Positions 27,940 to 37,000 of a stretch of DNA of 64,000 nt are shown here, piece by piece. This DNA comes from Paracoccaceae bacterium (GTDB lineage: Bacteria; Pseudomonadota; Alphaproteobacteria; Rhodobacterales; Rhodobacteraceae): contig JAIOYF010000010.1 in assembly GCA_021741245.1 (NCBI GenBank), positions 1 to 64,000 of the forward strand, written 5' to 3'. Every line of letters starts with the position of its first letter. Position 1 is the first letter of the stretch. The position numbers and the translations under genes are program-made. Below the pieces are notes generated by a model. That model worked only from the letters and a program-made list of their open reading frames with translations, ran no database searches and had not been told where the DNA came from.

Positions 27940-28572
27940 TCAGTCGCGGAAAAAGCGGCTGTCCTTGATCTGATCCCAAGCCCAGACCACCTCTTGCAAA
28001 CGCTCTTCATCCGAGCGGTCGCCCCCATTCATGTCGGGGTGCAAATCCTTGACCAAGCTTTTGTATTGCTTGCGAATATCGGCCTTTGTCCAAGTGTCGC
28101 GGGCATCCAGAATCTCAATAGCCTTGCGCTCGGTCGGGGGCAGTTTGCGGGTGGAATTGCCGACCGCTTTGCCGGGGTTGCGGGTGGCGTTTTCGCCCAA
28201 CAGCGACATCGGATCATCCACGCCCAGCCGCGCCCAAGCCCGGCCATCATCCTTTTGGCTAAAGGGTTTCGTCTCGCGTCCCCAGACGCGATCCTTTTCC
28301 AGAAACTTCTGGAACTCGTCATCCGTGGTGCCCTGAAAGAAATTCCATTTCAGGTTATATTCGCGCACGTGGTCTTTACAGAACCAAAAGAACTCATCCA
28401 GTAGATCAGGGCTTTTGGGCGCGCGATAAGCGCCGGGTTCCTTGCAATCGGGATAATCGCAAGGTTTGTTAGAGGTGTCGAACGCACCTGACATCCCGCG
28501 ACGGGTGGTTTTCTTGCGTTTCTTATCCGCTGAAACGCGGAGATCGAACTCAAAAGGGGGCTTAGTGACCAT
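27940..28572 (-). CDS. J-domain protein (DnaJ-like co-chaperone)
   Basis: A 210-residue protein with a C-terminal J domain: WTKADIRKQYKSLVKDLHPD with the HPD tripeptide, then MNGGDRSDEERLQEVVWAWD. The N-terminal 140 residues contain CDYPDCKEPGAYRAPKSPD and FCKDHVREYN, a probable Cys/His metal-binding cluster. C-terminally placed J domains with this N-terminal region are common in Rhodobacterales. It probably stimulates an Hsp70 on specific clients. It is divergent from bolA. Confidence 0.88.
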   Translation of the reverse strand: MVTKPPFEFDLRVSADKKRKKTTRRGMSGAFDTSNKPCDYPDCKEPGAYRAPKSPDLLDEFFWFCKDHVREYNLKWNFFQGTTDDEFQKFLEKDRVWGRETKPFSQKDDGRAWARLGVDDPMSLLGENATRNPGKAVGNSTRKLPPTERKAIEILDARDTWTKADIRKQYKSLVKDLHPDMNGGDRSDEERLQEVVWAWDQIKDSRFFRD

Positions 28573-28666
28573 GGCGCGCCTTTCCGTGGCTTCCTGTCAG
28601 AGCTTTCCGACTCGGGCGCTACAGTTTAGGGGATTGGCCAGCAGATTGAAGGGGGATATCGGAAAA

Positions 28667-28918
28667 ATGCCTGTGAAGGACGAAATAGAAACAAGGTTGA
28701 TCGCAGCCTTTGCCCCGCAACAGTTGGAAATCGTGAACGAAAGCCACAAACATGCAGGGCATTCGGGCGATGATGGCACGGGGGAAAGCCATTTTCGCAT
28801 TGTGATCCGCGCAAAGGCCCTTGCTGAGATGGGGCGGGTTGCACGGCACCGCGCGGTCCAAGGGGCCTTGGGCGATATCAACACCCGTGTGCATGCCATC
28901 GCCCTCGACATAGGCTAA
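28667..28918 (+). CDS. bolA: BolA-family protein
   Basis: An 83-residue BolA-type protein, a small KH-like fold acting with monothiol glutaredoxins in iron-sulfur homeostasis. The family pattern is VKDEIETRLIAAFAPQQLEI, NESHKHAGHSGDDGTGESHF with conserved His residues, and RAKALAEMGRVARHRAVQGA. The start at 28667 gives the usual length. Confidence 0.92.
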   Translation: MPVKDEIETRLIAAFAPQQLEIVNESHKHAGHSGDDGTGESHFRIVIRAKALAEMGRVARHRAVQGALGDINTRVHAIALDIG

Positions 28919-28937
28919 GGCACCTTGCGTACACCCC

Positions 28938-28973
28938 CCGTACACCCCCTGTGCTGACATGTGGGGTGTACGG
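28938..28973. terminator. inverted repeat between bolA and peroxiredoxin genes
   Basis: CCGTACACCCC (28938-28948) pairs with GGGGTGTACGG (28963-28973) across a 14-nt loop. A direct copy of CGTACACCCC lies just upstream at 28928. It sits between convergent genes, so a bidirectional terminator is likely, though T tracts are weak. Confidence 0.55.
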
Positions 28974-28993
28974 AGTAGCATGTCGGCGGGCCC

Positions 28994-29533
28994 TTAGGCC
29001 CCGGTCTGGAGCCCATCCAAATGGGCCAGCATGGTGCCCGCATCCGAGACCTGCACCGGCACGCCGGGCGGGTTGTCGCGGATGCCGGGTTCGGAAAACA
29101 GGGCCGTGATCTGCCCATCCTCAACCAACATCGAATAGCGCCAGCTGCGCATGCCCATCCCTTGGGCGGAGCGGTCGACGAGCATGCCCATCTTGCGGGT
29201 GAACTCGCCATTGCCATCGGGCAACATCCGCACCTGCGTGATCGCCTTGGACTGCGCCCATTGGAACATCACGAAGGCATCGTTGACGGCCAGACAGATC
29301 ACCTCATCCACGCCAAGGGCGCGGAACTGATCCATCGCCGCCTCATACCCCGGAAGGTGGCTGTCCGAGCAGGCCGGGGTAAAGGCCCCCGGCAGCGCAA
29401 AAAGGACCACGCGCCGCCCCTTGAACAACTCGGTCGCAGTGACATCCTTCCATTCATAGGGGTTGGGGCCGCCAAGGGCCTCGTTGCGCACACGGGTGTG
29501 AAAGGTGGCTTCGGGAACGCTTTGAGGTGTCAT
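28994..29533 (-). CDS. peroxiredoxin (Prx5 type)
   Basis: A 179-residue atypical peroxiredoxin. The peroxidatic cysteine is in LFALPGAFTPACSDSHLPGY (Cys55, motif PGAFTPxC), and the later VNDAFVMFQWAQS and MGMRSWRYSMLV match the Prx5/glutaredoxin-peroxiredoxin group. It reduces hydrogen peroxide and organic peroxides with thiol reductants. It is the third gene after glcB and the GlcG-like protein on the minus strand. Confidence 0.93.
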   Translation of the reverse strand: MTPQSVPEATFHTRVRNEALGGPNPYEWKDVTATELFKGRRVVLFALPGAFTPACSDSHLPGYEAAMDQFRALGVDEVICLAVNDAFVMFQWAQSKAITQVRMLPDGNGEFTRKMGMLVDRSAQGMGMRSWRYSMLVEDGQITALFSEPGIRDNPPGVPVQVSDAGTMLAHLDGLQTGA

Positions 29534-29541
29534 GCCTGTTC

Positions 29542-29967
29542 CTATGCCTCGGGCACGAGGCCAGCCGCCTCGATCCCGGCGGTGGCGGCGATGGCGTCAT
29601 TGTCCGAGGTGTCGCCGGTGACACCGACCGCCCCAAGGATCACGCCCTTGCGGTCCCGTACCAGAACCCCGCCTTTGACGGGCACAAAGGCCCCGCCATA
29701 CAGGCCGTTCATCGCCTCGACGAAATAGGCTTGGGAATCGGCACGCGCCTGAATGGCGCTGCCTGCAATTCCCAGCATGATGCAGCCATTGGCCTTGCCA
29801 TGGGCAATGCCATAACGGCCCGGACTTGCACCATCTTCGCGTTCAAAGGCGATGGGGTGGCCGCCTGTATCGACCACGATCACCGAGAGCGGTTTCATCC
29901 CGGCCTCGCGCCCCTTTGCGAGGGCCTGCTTGATGATGGTGCGCGCCTTGCGCAGTGTCAGGCTCAT
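29542..29967 (-). CDS. GlcG/HbpS-family heme-binding-like protein
   Basis: A 141-residue member of the GlcG/HbpS (DUF336) family: [40 protein letters not shown], and the glycine-rich [20 protein letters not shown]. In E. coli the homologue lies in the glycolate operon but its role is unclear. The ATG overlaps the glcB stop (ATGA), giving a glcB-glcG-peroxiredoxin transcription unit. Confidence 0.9.
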   Translation of the reverse strand: MSLTLRKARTIIKQALAKGREAGMKPLSVIVVDTGGHPIAFEREDGASPGRYGIAHGKANGCIMLGIAGSAIQARADSQAYFVEAMNGLYGGAFVPVKGGVLVRDRKGVILGAVGVTGDTSDNDAIAATAGIEAAGLVPEA

Positions 29968-32105
29968 TTGGACACCGCTTTCTTTTCCAAGCGCCGAGCG
30001 TGCAGAACCGGTTCAGTATAGCCCGAGGGTTGCTCGCGGCCCTTGAACACCAGATCACAGGCCGCGCGGAAGGCGATGCCGTTGAACGACGGGGCCATTG
30101 GCACATAGGCCGCATCGCCAAAGTTCTGGCGATCCACCACGGCGGCCATCTTTTTCATCGCCGTCATGACCTGATCGTGGCTGACGACGCCATGATGCAG
30201 CCAGTTGGCGAGCGCCTGCGAGGAAATCCGGCAGGTGGCGCGGTCTTCCATCAGGGCGACATCGTGAATGTCGGGCACTTTGGAGCAACCGATGCCCTGA
30301 TCGACCCAGCGCACGACGTAACCAAGGATGCCTTGGGCGTTGTTCTCGATTTCTTGCGCGATTTCGGTATCGGACCAGTTCACGCCTTTGGCGACCGGAA
30401 TGGTCAGCAGGGCGGCGAGCGAGGCGCGGGGGCCGCCTGCGGCCAGTTCTTGCTGGCGGGCAAGCACGTCAACGCGGTGGTAATGCGTGGCATGCAGCGT
30501 GGCGGCGGTGGGCGAGGGCACCCATGCGCAATTGGCGCCAGACATCGGGTGGCCGATCTTGACCTCCAGCATCTCGGCCATGCGATCTGGCGCGGCCCAC
30601 ATGCCTTTGCCGATCTGGGCGCGGCCCTGCAGGCCACAGGCAAGGCCGATGTCGACGTTGCGATCCTCATAGGCCTTGATCCAGCTTGACGCCTTCATGT
30701 CGCCCTTGCGGACCATGGGGCCGGCTTCCATGCTGGTGTGGATTTCATCGCCCGTGCGGTCAAGGAACCCGGTGTTGATGAAGGCCACACGCGATTTGGC
30801 CGCCCGGATACATTCCTTGAGGTTGGCTGAGGTGCGGCGTTCCTCATCCATGATGCCCAGTTTGACGGTATTGGCGGGCAGGCCCAGCACCTGTTCGACG
30901 CGGTCAAAGATTTCGCAGGCAAAGGCCACTTCTTCGGGGCCATGCATCTTTGGTTTGACCACATAGACCGAATTGTGCAGCGAGTTGCGCTCGCCTTCGG
31001 TCTTTTGCAGATCGTGCATGGCGCAAAGCGTGGTGAGGAAGGCATCCAGCAGGCCTTCGCCCACCTCGCGCCCTTCATCATCCAGAATGGCGGGGTTGGT
31101 CATCAGGTGGCCGACATTGCGCACCAGCATCAGGGCGCGGCCCTTGAGCGTCAGGGCACTGCCATCGGGGGCGGTGAATTCGAAATCGGGGGACAGGCGG
31201 CGTTCGATCACGCGGCCGTCTTTCTCGACGCTTTCCGACAGATCGCCCTTCATCAGGCCCAGCCAGTTGGCATAGGCCAGAACCTTGTCATCGGCATCCA
31301 CGGCGGCGACGCTGTCTTCGCAATCCATGATTGCCGACAGGGCCGATTCCATACGGATATCCGCCACGCCTGCGCCATCCTGGGCCCCGATTCGGTGGCC
31401 GCGGTCGATCCTGATGACAAGGTGCAGACCGTTGTTTTTCAGCAAGACCGCATTCGGGGCCTCGGCCGTGCCGCGATAGCCTGCGAATTGCGCGGGGTTG
31501 CGCAACGCAGGCGAAAGCGCCCCGTCGACCACGGCATAGCTTGTCACATCGGCATGGCTGCCAGTGGCCAAGGGCGCGATATCGTCAAGGAAGGCCTTGG
31601 CCCAAGCGATGACGCGATTGCCACGGGCGGGATCATAGGCCTTGCCCTTTGGCGCATCGCCAAGGGCATCGGTGCCATAAAGCGCATCATACAGGCTGCC
31701 CCAGCGGGCGTTTGCGGCGTTGAGCGCGTAGCGGGCGTTCATCACCGGCACCACAAGCTGCGGGCCGGGCACATGGGCAATCTCGGGGTCGGTATTGGCG
31801 GTTTCAATGGCGAAATCCGGCCCTTCGGGCAGCAGATAGCCAATCTCGGTCAGAAAGGCGGTATAGGCGGCATCATCAAGGGGCTGGCCCTTGTGTGCGA
31901 CATGCCAAGCGTCGATCTGGGCCTGAATCGCGGCGCGCTTGTCCAAAAGGGCGCGGTTGCGCGGCATCAGGTCGTGCACGGCGGCGGCGAAACCTTCCCA
32001 GAAGGCCTCGGGGGAAATGCCAGTGCCGGGCAGGGCCTTGGTCGCCACGAAATCCATCAGGCTTGGGTCCAGCTTCAGCCCGTTCATCGTAATCCGGTCG
32101 GTCAT
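29964..32105 (-). CDS. glcB: malate synthase G
   Basis: A 713-residue malate synthase G, condensing glyoxylate with acetyl-CoA. Family markers are the C-terminal part [20 protein letters not shown] and the signature [17 protein letters not shown], with the characteristic length of the G isoform (about 720). ATG 32105 follows GAGGGAA and gives the typical start [20 protein letters not shown]; a second in-frame ATG at 32117 is possible. The gene is coupled to the GlcG-like gene, suggesting a role in glycolate/glyoxylate use. Confidence 0.96.
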   Translation of the reverse strand: MTDRITMNGLKLDPSLMDFVATKALPGTGISPEAFWEGFAAAVHDLMPRNRALLDKRAAIQAQIDAWHVAHKGQPLDDAAYTAFLTEIGYLLPEGPDFAIETANTDPEIAHVPGPQLVVPVMNARYALNAANARWGSLYDALYGTDALGDAPKGKAYDPARGNRVIAWAKAFLDDIAPLATGSHADVTSYAVVDGALSPALRNPAQFAGYRGTAEAPNAVLLKNNGLHLVIRIDRGHRIGAQDGAGVADIRMESALSAIMDCEDSVAAVDADDKVLAYANWLGLMKGDLSESVEKDGRVIERRLSPDFEFTAPDGSALTLKGRALMLVRNVGHLMTNPAILDDEGREVGEGLLDAFLTTLCAMHDLQKTEGERNSLHNSVYVVKPKMHGPEEVAFACEIFDRVEQVLGLPANTVKLGIMDEERRTSANLKECIRAAKSRVAFINTGFLDRTGDEIHTSMEAGPMVRKGDMKASSWIKAYEDRNVDIGLACGLQGRAQIGKGMWAAPDRMAEMLEVKIGHPMSGANCAWVPSPTAATLHATHYHRVDVLARQQELAAGGPRASLAALLTIPVAKGVNWSDTEIAQEIENNAQGILGYVVRWVDQGIGCSKVPDIHDVALMEDRATCRISSQALANWLHHGVVSHDQVMTAMKKMAAVVDRQNFGDAAYVPMAPSFNGIAFRAACDLVFKGREQPSGYTEPVLHARRLEKKAVSK

Positions 32106-32306
32106 CGGTTCCCTCATTTTTTTTGCGCCCTTGCTTTGGGTGCCATTTGGCAGGTGTGGGCGGTATTGTATGCGATGGGACACGAATAGGGAAAAAGTTT
32201 CCGATAGGCAACAAACGTGGTCATAAATTTTGACCAGTTATTTGCAAGATTTTGTGTCGGGGAAAACGTAGCGCGATTGCTAAGTTTTGCTTGCACGGGC
32301 GGGGGC

Positions 32307-32327
32307 TAAGGGTGATAGTTACCCTTA
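32307..32327. promoter_or_regulatory. perfect inverted repeat at the arsR start, putative operator
   Basis: TAAGGGT-GATAGTT-ACCCTTA is a perfect 7-bp inverted repeat with a 7-bp spacer. Its last base is the A of the arsR-type start codon. Its position over the translation start suggests autoregulation by the ArsR-like protein. Confidence 0.5.
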
Positions 32328-32674
32328 TGGCTAAGTATGATCCCACCCTCTCGCTGATCTTTCAGGCGCTGTCTGATCCGACCCGCCGCGACATGCTGGC
32401 GCGGTTGGGTGGGGGGGCGGTTGCGGTCAGCGATCTGGCCCGCCCGACGGGTCTGCGCCTGCCCACCATTCTGCGCCATCTGGCCGTACTGGAAGAGGCG
32501 CGGTTGATCACCACCACAAAGCAGGGCCGCACACGGATGTGCCACCCTGTGCCCGCAACGCTGACCCTTGCCAAAAGCTGGCTGGATGAGCGCCGCCTTG
32601 AGTGGGAGGCGCGCACGGATCGGCTGGAGGCCTTTCTTGAAACGCTGGAGGATGAGAATGATCCTGAACCCTGA
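32327..32674 (+). CDS. ArsR-family winged-helix regulator (SRPBCC-linked type)
   Basis: A 115-residue ArsR/SmtB-fold regulator: LSLIFQALSDPTRRDMLARL, then the recognition helix region GLRLPTILRHLAVLEEARLI. No metal-binding CxC motif is present. This subgroup is typically found upstream of SRPBCC/AHSA1 proteins, exactly as here, where two such genes overlap downstream. The start at 32327 coincides with the edge of a perfect inverted repeat. It is divergent from glcB. Confidence 0.92.
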   Translation: MAKYDPTLSLIFQALSDPTRRDMLARLGGGAVAVSDLARPTGLRLPTILRHLAVLEEARLITTTKQGRTRMCHPVPATLTLAKSWLDERRLEWEARTDRLEAFLETLEDENDPEP

Positions 32675-33125
32675 AACTGATCTGGAACTCGTGCGGCACC
32701 TCAAGGCCCCGCCCGCCAAGATCTGGCGCTGCTGGACGGAGCCTGCGCTGTTGGAGCAATGGTTTGCGCCCCGCCCGGTCGTGACGCGGGATGTCGAGAT
32801 TGATCTGCGCCCCGGTGGCAGTTTCAAAACCACCATGGATGTGCCGGATCATGGCACGATGGTGGGTCATGGCTGCATTCTGGACGTGGTGGCCGAGCGC
32901 CGCTTTGTCTGGAGCGATCTGATGCAAGGCGGCTTTCGTCCAAACGCCGAAGGCTTTGGCTTTACCGCCTTTATCTTGCTGGAGCCGGAGGGCGCGGGCA
33001 CGCTTTATCGTGCGGTGGCGCAACACCGCACGCCCGATCAGAAGAAAAGCCATGAGGAGATGGGCTTTCACGATGGCTGGGGCACGGCGGCGGCGCAGTT
33101 GGATGACCTGGCGGTGACGCTGTGA
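32658..33125 (+). CDS. SRPBCC (AHSA1-like) domain protein
   Basis: A 155-residue SRPBCC/START-like protein: LVRHLKAPPAKIWRCWTEPA, then LLEQWFAPRP and IDLRPGGSFKTTM are typical of the AHSA1 family of hydrophobic-ligand-binding proteins. It overlaps the regulator by 17 bp. GGAGG at 32647-32651 supports ATG 32658. Its function is probably ligand binding under control of the ArsR-like protein; the ligand is unknown. Confidence 0.9.
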   Translation: MILNPETDLELVRHLKAPPAKIWRCWTEPALLEQWFAPRPVVTRDVEIDLRPGGSFKTTMDVPDHGTMVGHGCILDVVAERRFVWSDLMQGGFRPNAEGFGFTAFILLEPEGAGTLYRAVAQHRTPDQKKSHEEMGFHDGWGTAAAQLDDLAVTL

Positions 33126-33565
33126 CCGGGCGTTCGCTGTTGCTGACGCGGGTGATGGCGGCCACGCCGGAAAAGGTCTGGCGCTGCTGGACCGACCCTG
33201 CGCTTTTGCCGCAGTGGTTCGGCCCCGAGGGGCATCATTGCATCACCAAGGACATCGACCTGCGGCAGGGCGGGCGTTGGCTGTTTGACATGATCGGCCC
33301 CGCAGGCGAGGTTTACCCGAACCTGCATGTCTTTACCTTGTATGATCCGCCAAAACGGCTGGACTATACCTTGTCTGATCCGGGCAGCAGCGAAATCCAT
33401 GCCGAGGTGGTTGTGACCCTGACCCCGACGGGATCTGGCACGCGGGTCACCATGGAGATGACCTTTACCAGTCAAGCGATGCGCGATGGCGCGGTCAATT
33501 TCGGGGCGGTGGAACTGGGCCAGACGACGCTGGCGAAACTTGCCGCGATGGCCGAGGCGCCTTAA
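33122..33565 (+). CDS. second SRPBCC (AHSA1-like) domain protein
   Basis: A 147-residue paralogue of the preceding protein: LTRVMAATPEKVWRCWTDPA, LLPQWFGPEG, IDLRQGGRWLFDMIGP. The start is GTG overlapping the upstream stop (GTGA), so the two SRPBCC genes are translationally coupled and form a three-gene operon with the regulator. Tandem AHSA1 genes may form a heteromeric or alternative ligand-binding pair; this is inference. Confidence 0.9.
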   Translation: MTGRSLLLTRVMAATPEKVWRCWTDPALLPQWFGPEGHHCITKDIDLRQGGRWLFDMIGPAGEVYPNLHVFTLYDPPKRLDYTLSDPGSSEIHAEVVVTLTPTGSGTRVTMEMTFTSQAMRDGAVNFGAVELGQTTLAKLAAMAEAP

Positions 33566-33720
33566 CCCTTGGGCGGTTTTGACCGCCCGTCCCGGCAGCG
33601 GTCAGAGCAATACTTCACGTCATCCCAGACCTTTGCCCATGCCTTGCGCCACGCAAAGGGTCGCCCGCAGGTGGCGCAGATTTTGGAGGGCAGGTCGCCC
33701 TTCTTCACCATTTTGGCCAT
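33562..33720 (-). CDS. DUF2256 mini-protein
   Basis: A 52-residue protein: MAKMVKKGDLPSKICATCGR, FAWRKAWAKVWDDVKYC, then SDRCR. Four cysteines in CxxC and CxxxC pairs suggest a zinc-binding knuckle. DUF2256 proteins are known to sit next to cryptochrome/photolyase genes, as here, 3 bp downstream of the photolyase stop on the same strand. Its end overlaps the SRPBCC stop on the opposite strand by 3 bp. Function unknown. Confidence 0.88.
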   Translation of the reverse strand: MAKMVKKGDLPSKICATCGRPFAWRKAWAKVWDDVKYCSDRCRDGRSKPPKG

Positions 33721-33723
33721 GTC

Positions 33724-35235
33724 TCAAAGATCCAACGTCAGTTGTGCAGAGGGGGCAGGGACCCGCTTTTTGGGGCTGCGGTCGTTGACAAAACGCGGGT
33801 CGGCGCGGCTGGCGTGACGGTCGATGATGCGCGAAATCTCGGCCCGATCCGCCGTTTTGCGCAGGCCAAAGACCGCATCGCGGGCGGCCCTTTGGGCCAG
33901 TGTCACATCCACGATGGGTTCGGGATAGCGGCGGCCCAGAAGGTGCCGCGCCCCGTCCCACCGCCACGGGCTTTGCAAGAAGGCATCGGGCACATCGGCC
34001 AGTTCGGGCAGCCAGCGGCGGGTAAAGGCCCCGGTGGGATCTTGATCAAAGCCCTGCTTTACGGGGTTGTAGATGCGGGGGATGTTGATGCCCGTGGTGC
34101 CCGATTGCATTTGCACCTGTGGCCAATGGATGCCGGGTTCATAATCGGTGAAGCGCCGCGCAAGAACCGCCCCCGTGGCCCGCCAGTCAAGCCAGAGGTG
34201 ATACGAGGCCACCGACATCACCATCGCCCGCATGCGAAAGTTCAGCCAGCCCGTGGCCGCCAGATAGCGCATGCAGGCATCCACAAAGGGCAGCCCGGTT
34301 TCCCCGACGGACCATGCGGCAAGGCGGGTGGCATCGGCCTCACGCGGGCGGAGGGATTCGGCGGCGCGGTGCAGGCAGTGCACCTCCATCCCCGGTTGAT
34401 CCTCAAGCTTTTGCATGAAGTGATCGCGCCAAGCGAGGCGGCTTTGAAAGCTGTTCAGCGCCCCTGACCAGCGGCCACCCGGACGCTCGGCCTGTCGCCC
34501 GGTGGTGGCTTGCGTCACCTCGCGGCCCGAAAGGGTGCCAAGGGCCAGATGCGCCGAAAGGCGTGAACAGGCGCGCTCCCCCGTCAGGGGGGAGGACATG
34601 GAACTGCGGTAGCTTTCGCCACGTTTGGACAAGAAGCTGTCCAGCAAGGCCAGCCCCTGCTGACGCCCGCCACTTTGGCGATGCGGGCAGCGGTCCTCTT
34701 TCAGGCGCAAGGCGCGGGAAGTGGGAATGGCGCCCGGTTCCAGCCCCGCAATGGATTGCAAGGCGGTGGGTTCGGGCAATTGGTTGGCTTTGGTAAAGTC
34801 ATCGCGCAGCCCCGCCCAGCCATTGCGCGAGGGCAATTTGCGCACCACGCCCGACTGGGGAAGTTGCTGCCATGCAATCCCTTGGCCACGCGCCCATTGC
34901 GCCACGCGCATGTCGCGCTGATAGGTCCACAGATTGCCAGTTTCTTGATGGCTGAGCACGGTGGTGATGTCATGCTGGCGGCACAGCCGGGCAAGGACCG
35001 AAACCGCCTCACCCACCCGCAGGATCAAGGGCGCGCCAAGCCGCCCCAGATCGGCGCGCAGATCGGCCAGAGCCTCGGCCGTGTGGTCCCATTGCCGGGC
35101 CGATGTATCGGGCAGGGCCCAATAGTCCGGCTCCACGATATACAACGGCAAGACCCGGCCCATCCCCGCCCCTTGTGTCAGGGCGGGGTGGTCATGCAGG
35201 CGCAGGTCGCGTTTGAACCAGATGAGAACATTCAT
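33724..35235 (-). CDS. deoxyribodipyrimidine photolyase / cryptochrome family protein
   Basis: A 503-residue photolyase/cryptochrome. The N-terminal antenna domain is VLIWFKRDLRLHDHPALTQG. FAD-binding C-terminal motifs are FQSRLAWRDHF, DACMRYLAATGWLNFRMRAM, and FTDYEPGIHWPQVQMQSGTT, with PRIYNPVKQG. It repairs cyclobutane pyrimidine dimers using light, or acts as a photoreceptor if it is a cryptochrome variant. ATG 35235 gives the standard N terminus; a longer frame upstream is not family-like. It precedes the DUF2256 gene. Confidence 0.93.
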   Translation of the reverse strand: MNVLIWFKRDLRLHDHPALTQGAGMGRVLPLYIVEPDYWALPDTSARQWDHTAEALADLRADLGRLGAPLILRVGEAVSVLARLCRQHDITTVLSHQETGNLWTYQRDMRVAQWARGQGIAWQQLPQSGVVRKLPSRNGWAGLRDDFTKANQLPEPTALQSIAGLEPGAIPTSRALRLKEDRCPHRQSGGRQQGLALLDSFLSKRGESYRSSMSSPLTGERACSRLSAHLALGTLSGREVTQATTGRQAERPGGRWSGALNSFQSRLAWRDHFMQKLEDQPGMEVHCLHRAAESLRPREADATRLAAWSVGETGLPFVDACMRYLAATGWLNFRMRAMVMSVASYHLWLDWRATGAVLARRFTDYEPGIHWPQVQMQSGTTGINIPRIYNPVKQGFDQDPTGAFTRRWLPELADVPDAFLQSPWRWDGARHLLGRRYPEPIVDVTLAQRAARDAVFGLRKTADRAEISRIIDRHASRADPRFVNDRSPKKRVPAPSAQLTLDL

Positions 35236-35435
35236 GGAACATAGATGCCCCGATTTTGGGGGATTCGTAAAGGGGGCTTGAGGCGAGATGTGGGCAGGCG
35301 TGGCCAGACTCTCGGCTGGTGCAGCCCCGCTCAGTCGCCACCTTTTCGCCCAGATCGAGGCCATTGGACAGTCCCTTGTCGTTGATTGCGGTGCGAAATC
35401 TGCGCAGACTGCGGCCACGCCGTGGAGCAGATGCC

Positions 35436-36917
35436 TTGACCCAGAACCTGAAAAGACGTGCCTTTGGTCTGATTGCCATGATCTTGATTGTCGTTTCAGT
35501 CTTTGCACTGGAACAGGCGCGCGAAGGGATCGAGATTTCGCCGATCAGCGTCGGGACGACGCCCGCCACGCTGTATCAAGAACCGGGGGCAGAGGGGCCG
35601 ATCGTGGTTGTGGCCCATGGCTTTGCCGGATCGCGCCAGATTATGCAGGCCTATTCCTTGCGCTTGGCGCGGGCGGGCTATCGGGTGCTGGCCTTTGATT
35701 TTGAGGGGCATGGCCGCAACCCGGTGCCGATGTCGGGCGATGTGACACGGGTGGAGGGCACGACGGCGCTGTTGGTGGCGCAGACCCGGCAGGTGATTGC
35801 CGCTGCGCGCGCCCTGCCAAAGTCCGAGCGCATGGCGATCCTTGGCCATTCGATGGCGACCGACATTATCGTGCGCGCCAGCATTGCCGAAGCGCAGGCA
35901 GGCCGCCCACTGGATGCGGTGGTTGCCATCTCCATGTTCTCGCAAGGCGTGACGGCGACGGAACCGCCGCGCCTGTTGGTGATCACGGGGGAATGGGAAT
36001 CGTTCTTGCGCGGGACGGCGATGGAGGCTGTGCATCTGGTGGACCCAGCGGTGCAGGAGGGGGAGGTTGCGGTGGTGGGGGGCGTGACCCGAGGGGCCAT
36101 CGTGGCCCCGATGGTGGAGCATGTGGGGGTGCTGTTCAGCCCCACGGCGGTGGATGCGGCCCAAGACTGGCTGGACGAAACCTTTGGACGGCAAAGTCCG
36201 GGGCAGGCGGGGCCAATGGGGCTTTGGATCCTTGCGCTGTTGGTTGGCATCGTGATGGGGTTTTACCCGCTGGTGGCATGGTTGCCCAAGGGGCCCGAGG
36301 CGCCGCCACTGTCAACGCGGCGGTTTTTGCTGGCGACAGGCCTGCCTGCGGTTGCGGTGCCGGTGATCGTGACGCCGTTCTACAGCAATTTCCTGCCGGT
36401 TCTGGTGGCCGATTACCTGATGATCCATCTGGCGCTGTATGGCCTGCTGCAACTGACGCTGGTGGGGGGCTGGCGGCACTTGGGGCGCGGGGTGTCGGGC
36501 GTGGCGGTGCTGGCGCTGACCCTGTGGGGGATCGTGGTCTTTGGGTTGGCGCTGGATCGTTATGCGGCCAGCTTCTGGCCCTCGACAGCGCGGTTGCCGA
36601 TCATTGCGGCGCTGGGCGTGGGCACGATTCCGTTCATGGTGGCCGACAGCCTTGTGACCCAAGGCGGGCGCGGGGCGTTGTGGCGCAGGGGGCTGGCGCG
36701 GGGGATGCTGTTCGTCTCGTTGGGACTCGCGGCGGCGCTTGATCCTGAGCAATTGACCTTTGTGATCATCGTCTTGCCCGTGTTTGTGCTGTTTTTTGTG
36801 GTGCATGGGCTGATGGGGCGCTGGGTCGCGCGGCGAGCAGGTGCGGTGGCTGCGGGCCTGGGCCTTGGCCTGTGTCTGGCATGGGCGCTGGGGGTGAGTT
36901 TCCCCCTGTTCTCATGA
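35436..36917 (+). CDS. alpha/beta hydrolase with C-terminal multi-span membrane domain
   Basis: About 493 residues. An N-terminal anchor (FGLIAMILIVVSVFAL) precedes a serine-hydrolase domain with the oxyanion segment VVVAHGFAGSRQIMQAY and the nucleophile elbow MAILGHSMATDI. From about residue 275 there are seven or eight hydrophobic spans (from GPMGLWILALLVGIVMGFYP through LTFVIIVLPVFVLFFVVHGL to a C-terminal span). The hydrolase probably faces the periplasm. TTG 35436 behind GGAGC is the best start; GTG 35391 is an alternative. I do not recognise a named family. Substrate unknown; a peptidase, esterase or lipase role is possible. Confidence 0.75.
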   Translation: MTQNLKRRAFGLIAMILIVVSVFALEQAREGIEISPISVGTTPATLYQEPGAEGPIVVVAHGFAGSRQIMQAYSLRLARAGYRVLAFDFEGHGRNPVPMSGDVTRVEGTTALLVAQTRQVIAAARALPKSERMAILGHSMATDIIVRASIAEAQAGRPLDAVVAISMFSQGVTATEPPRLLVITGEWESFLRGTAMEAVHLVDPAVQEGEVAVVGGVTRGAIVAPMVEHVGVLFSPTAVDAAQDWLDETFGRQSPGQAGPMGLWILALLVGIVMGFYPLVAWLPKGPEAPPLSTRRFLLATGLPAVAVPVIVTPFYSNFLPVLVADYLMIHLALYGLLQLTLVGGWRHLGRGVSGVAVLALTLWGIVVFGLALDRYAASFWPSTARLPIIAALGVGTIPFMVADSLVTQGGRGALWRRGLARGMLFVSLGLAAALDPEQLTFVIIVLPVFVLFFVVHGLMGRWVARRAGAVAAGLGLGLCLAWALGVSFPLFS

Positions 36918-36950
36918 CGCCATGGGTCAAAGAGCCGAGTGCATAACGAA

Positions 36951-36972
36951 AAAGCCGCCCAAGGGCGGCTTT
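36951..36972. terminator. bidirectional rho-independent terminator
   Basis: AAAGCCGCCC-AA-GGGCGGCTTT lies between the membrane hydrolase gene (plus) and tRNA-Gly (minus). A-rich and T-rich flanks suit termination in both directions. Confidence 0.75.
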
Positions 36973-37000
36973 CGCTTTGTCCATCCAAGGACCACCGAAT

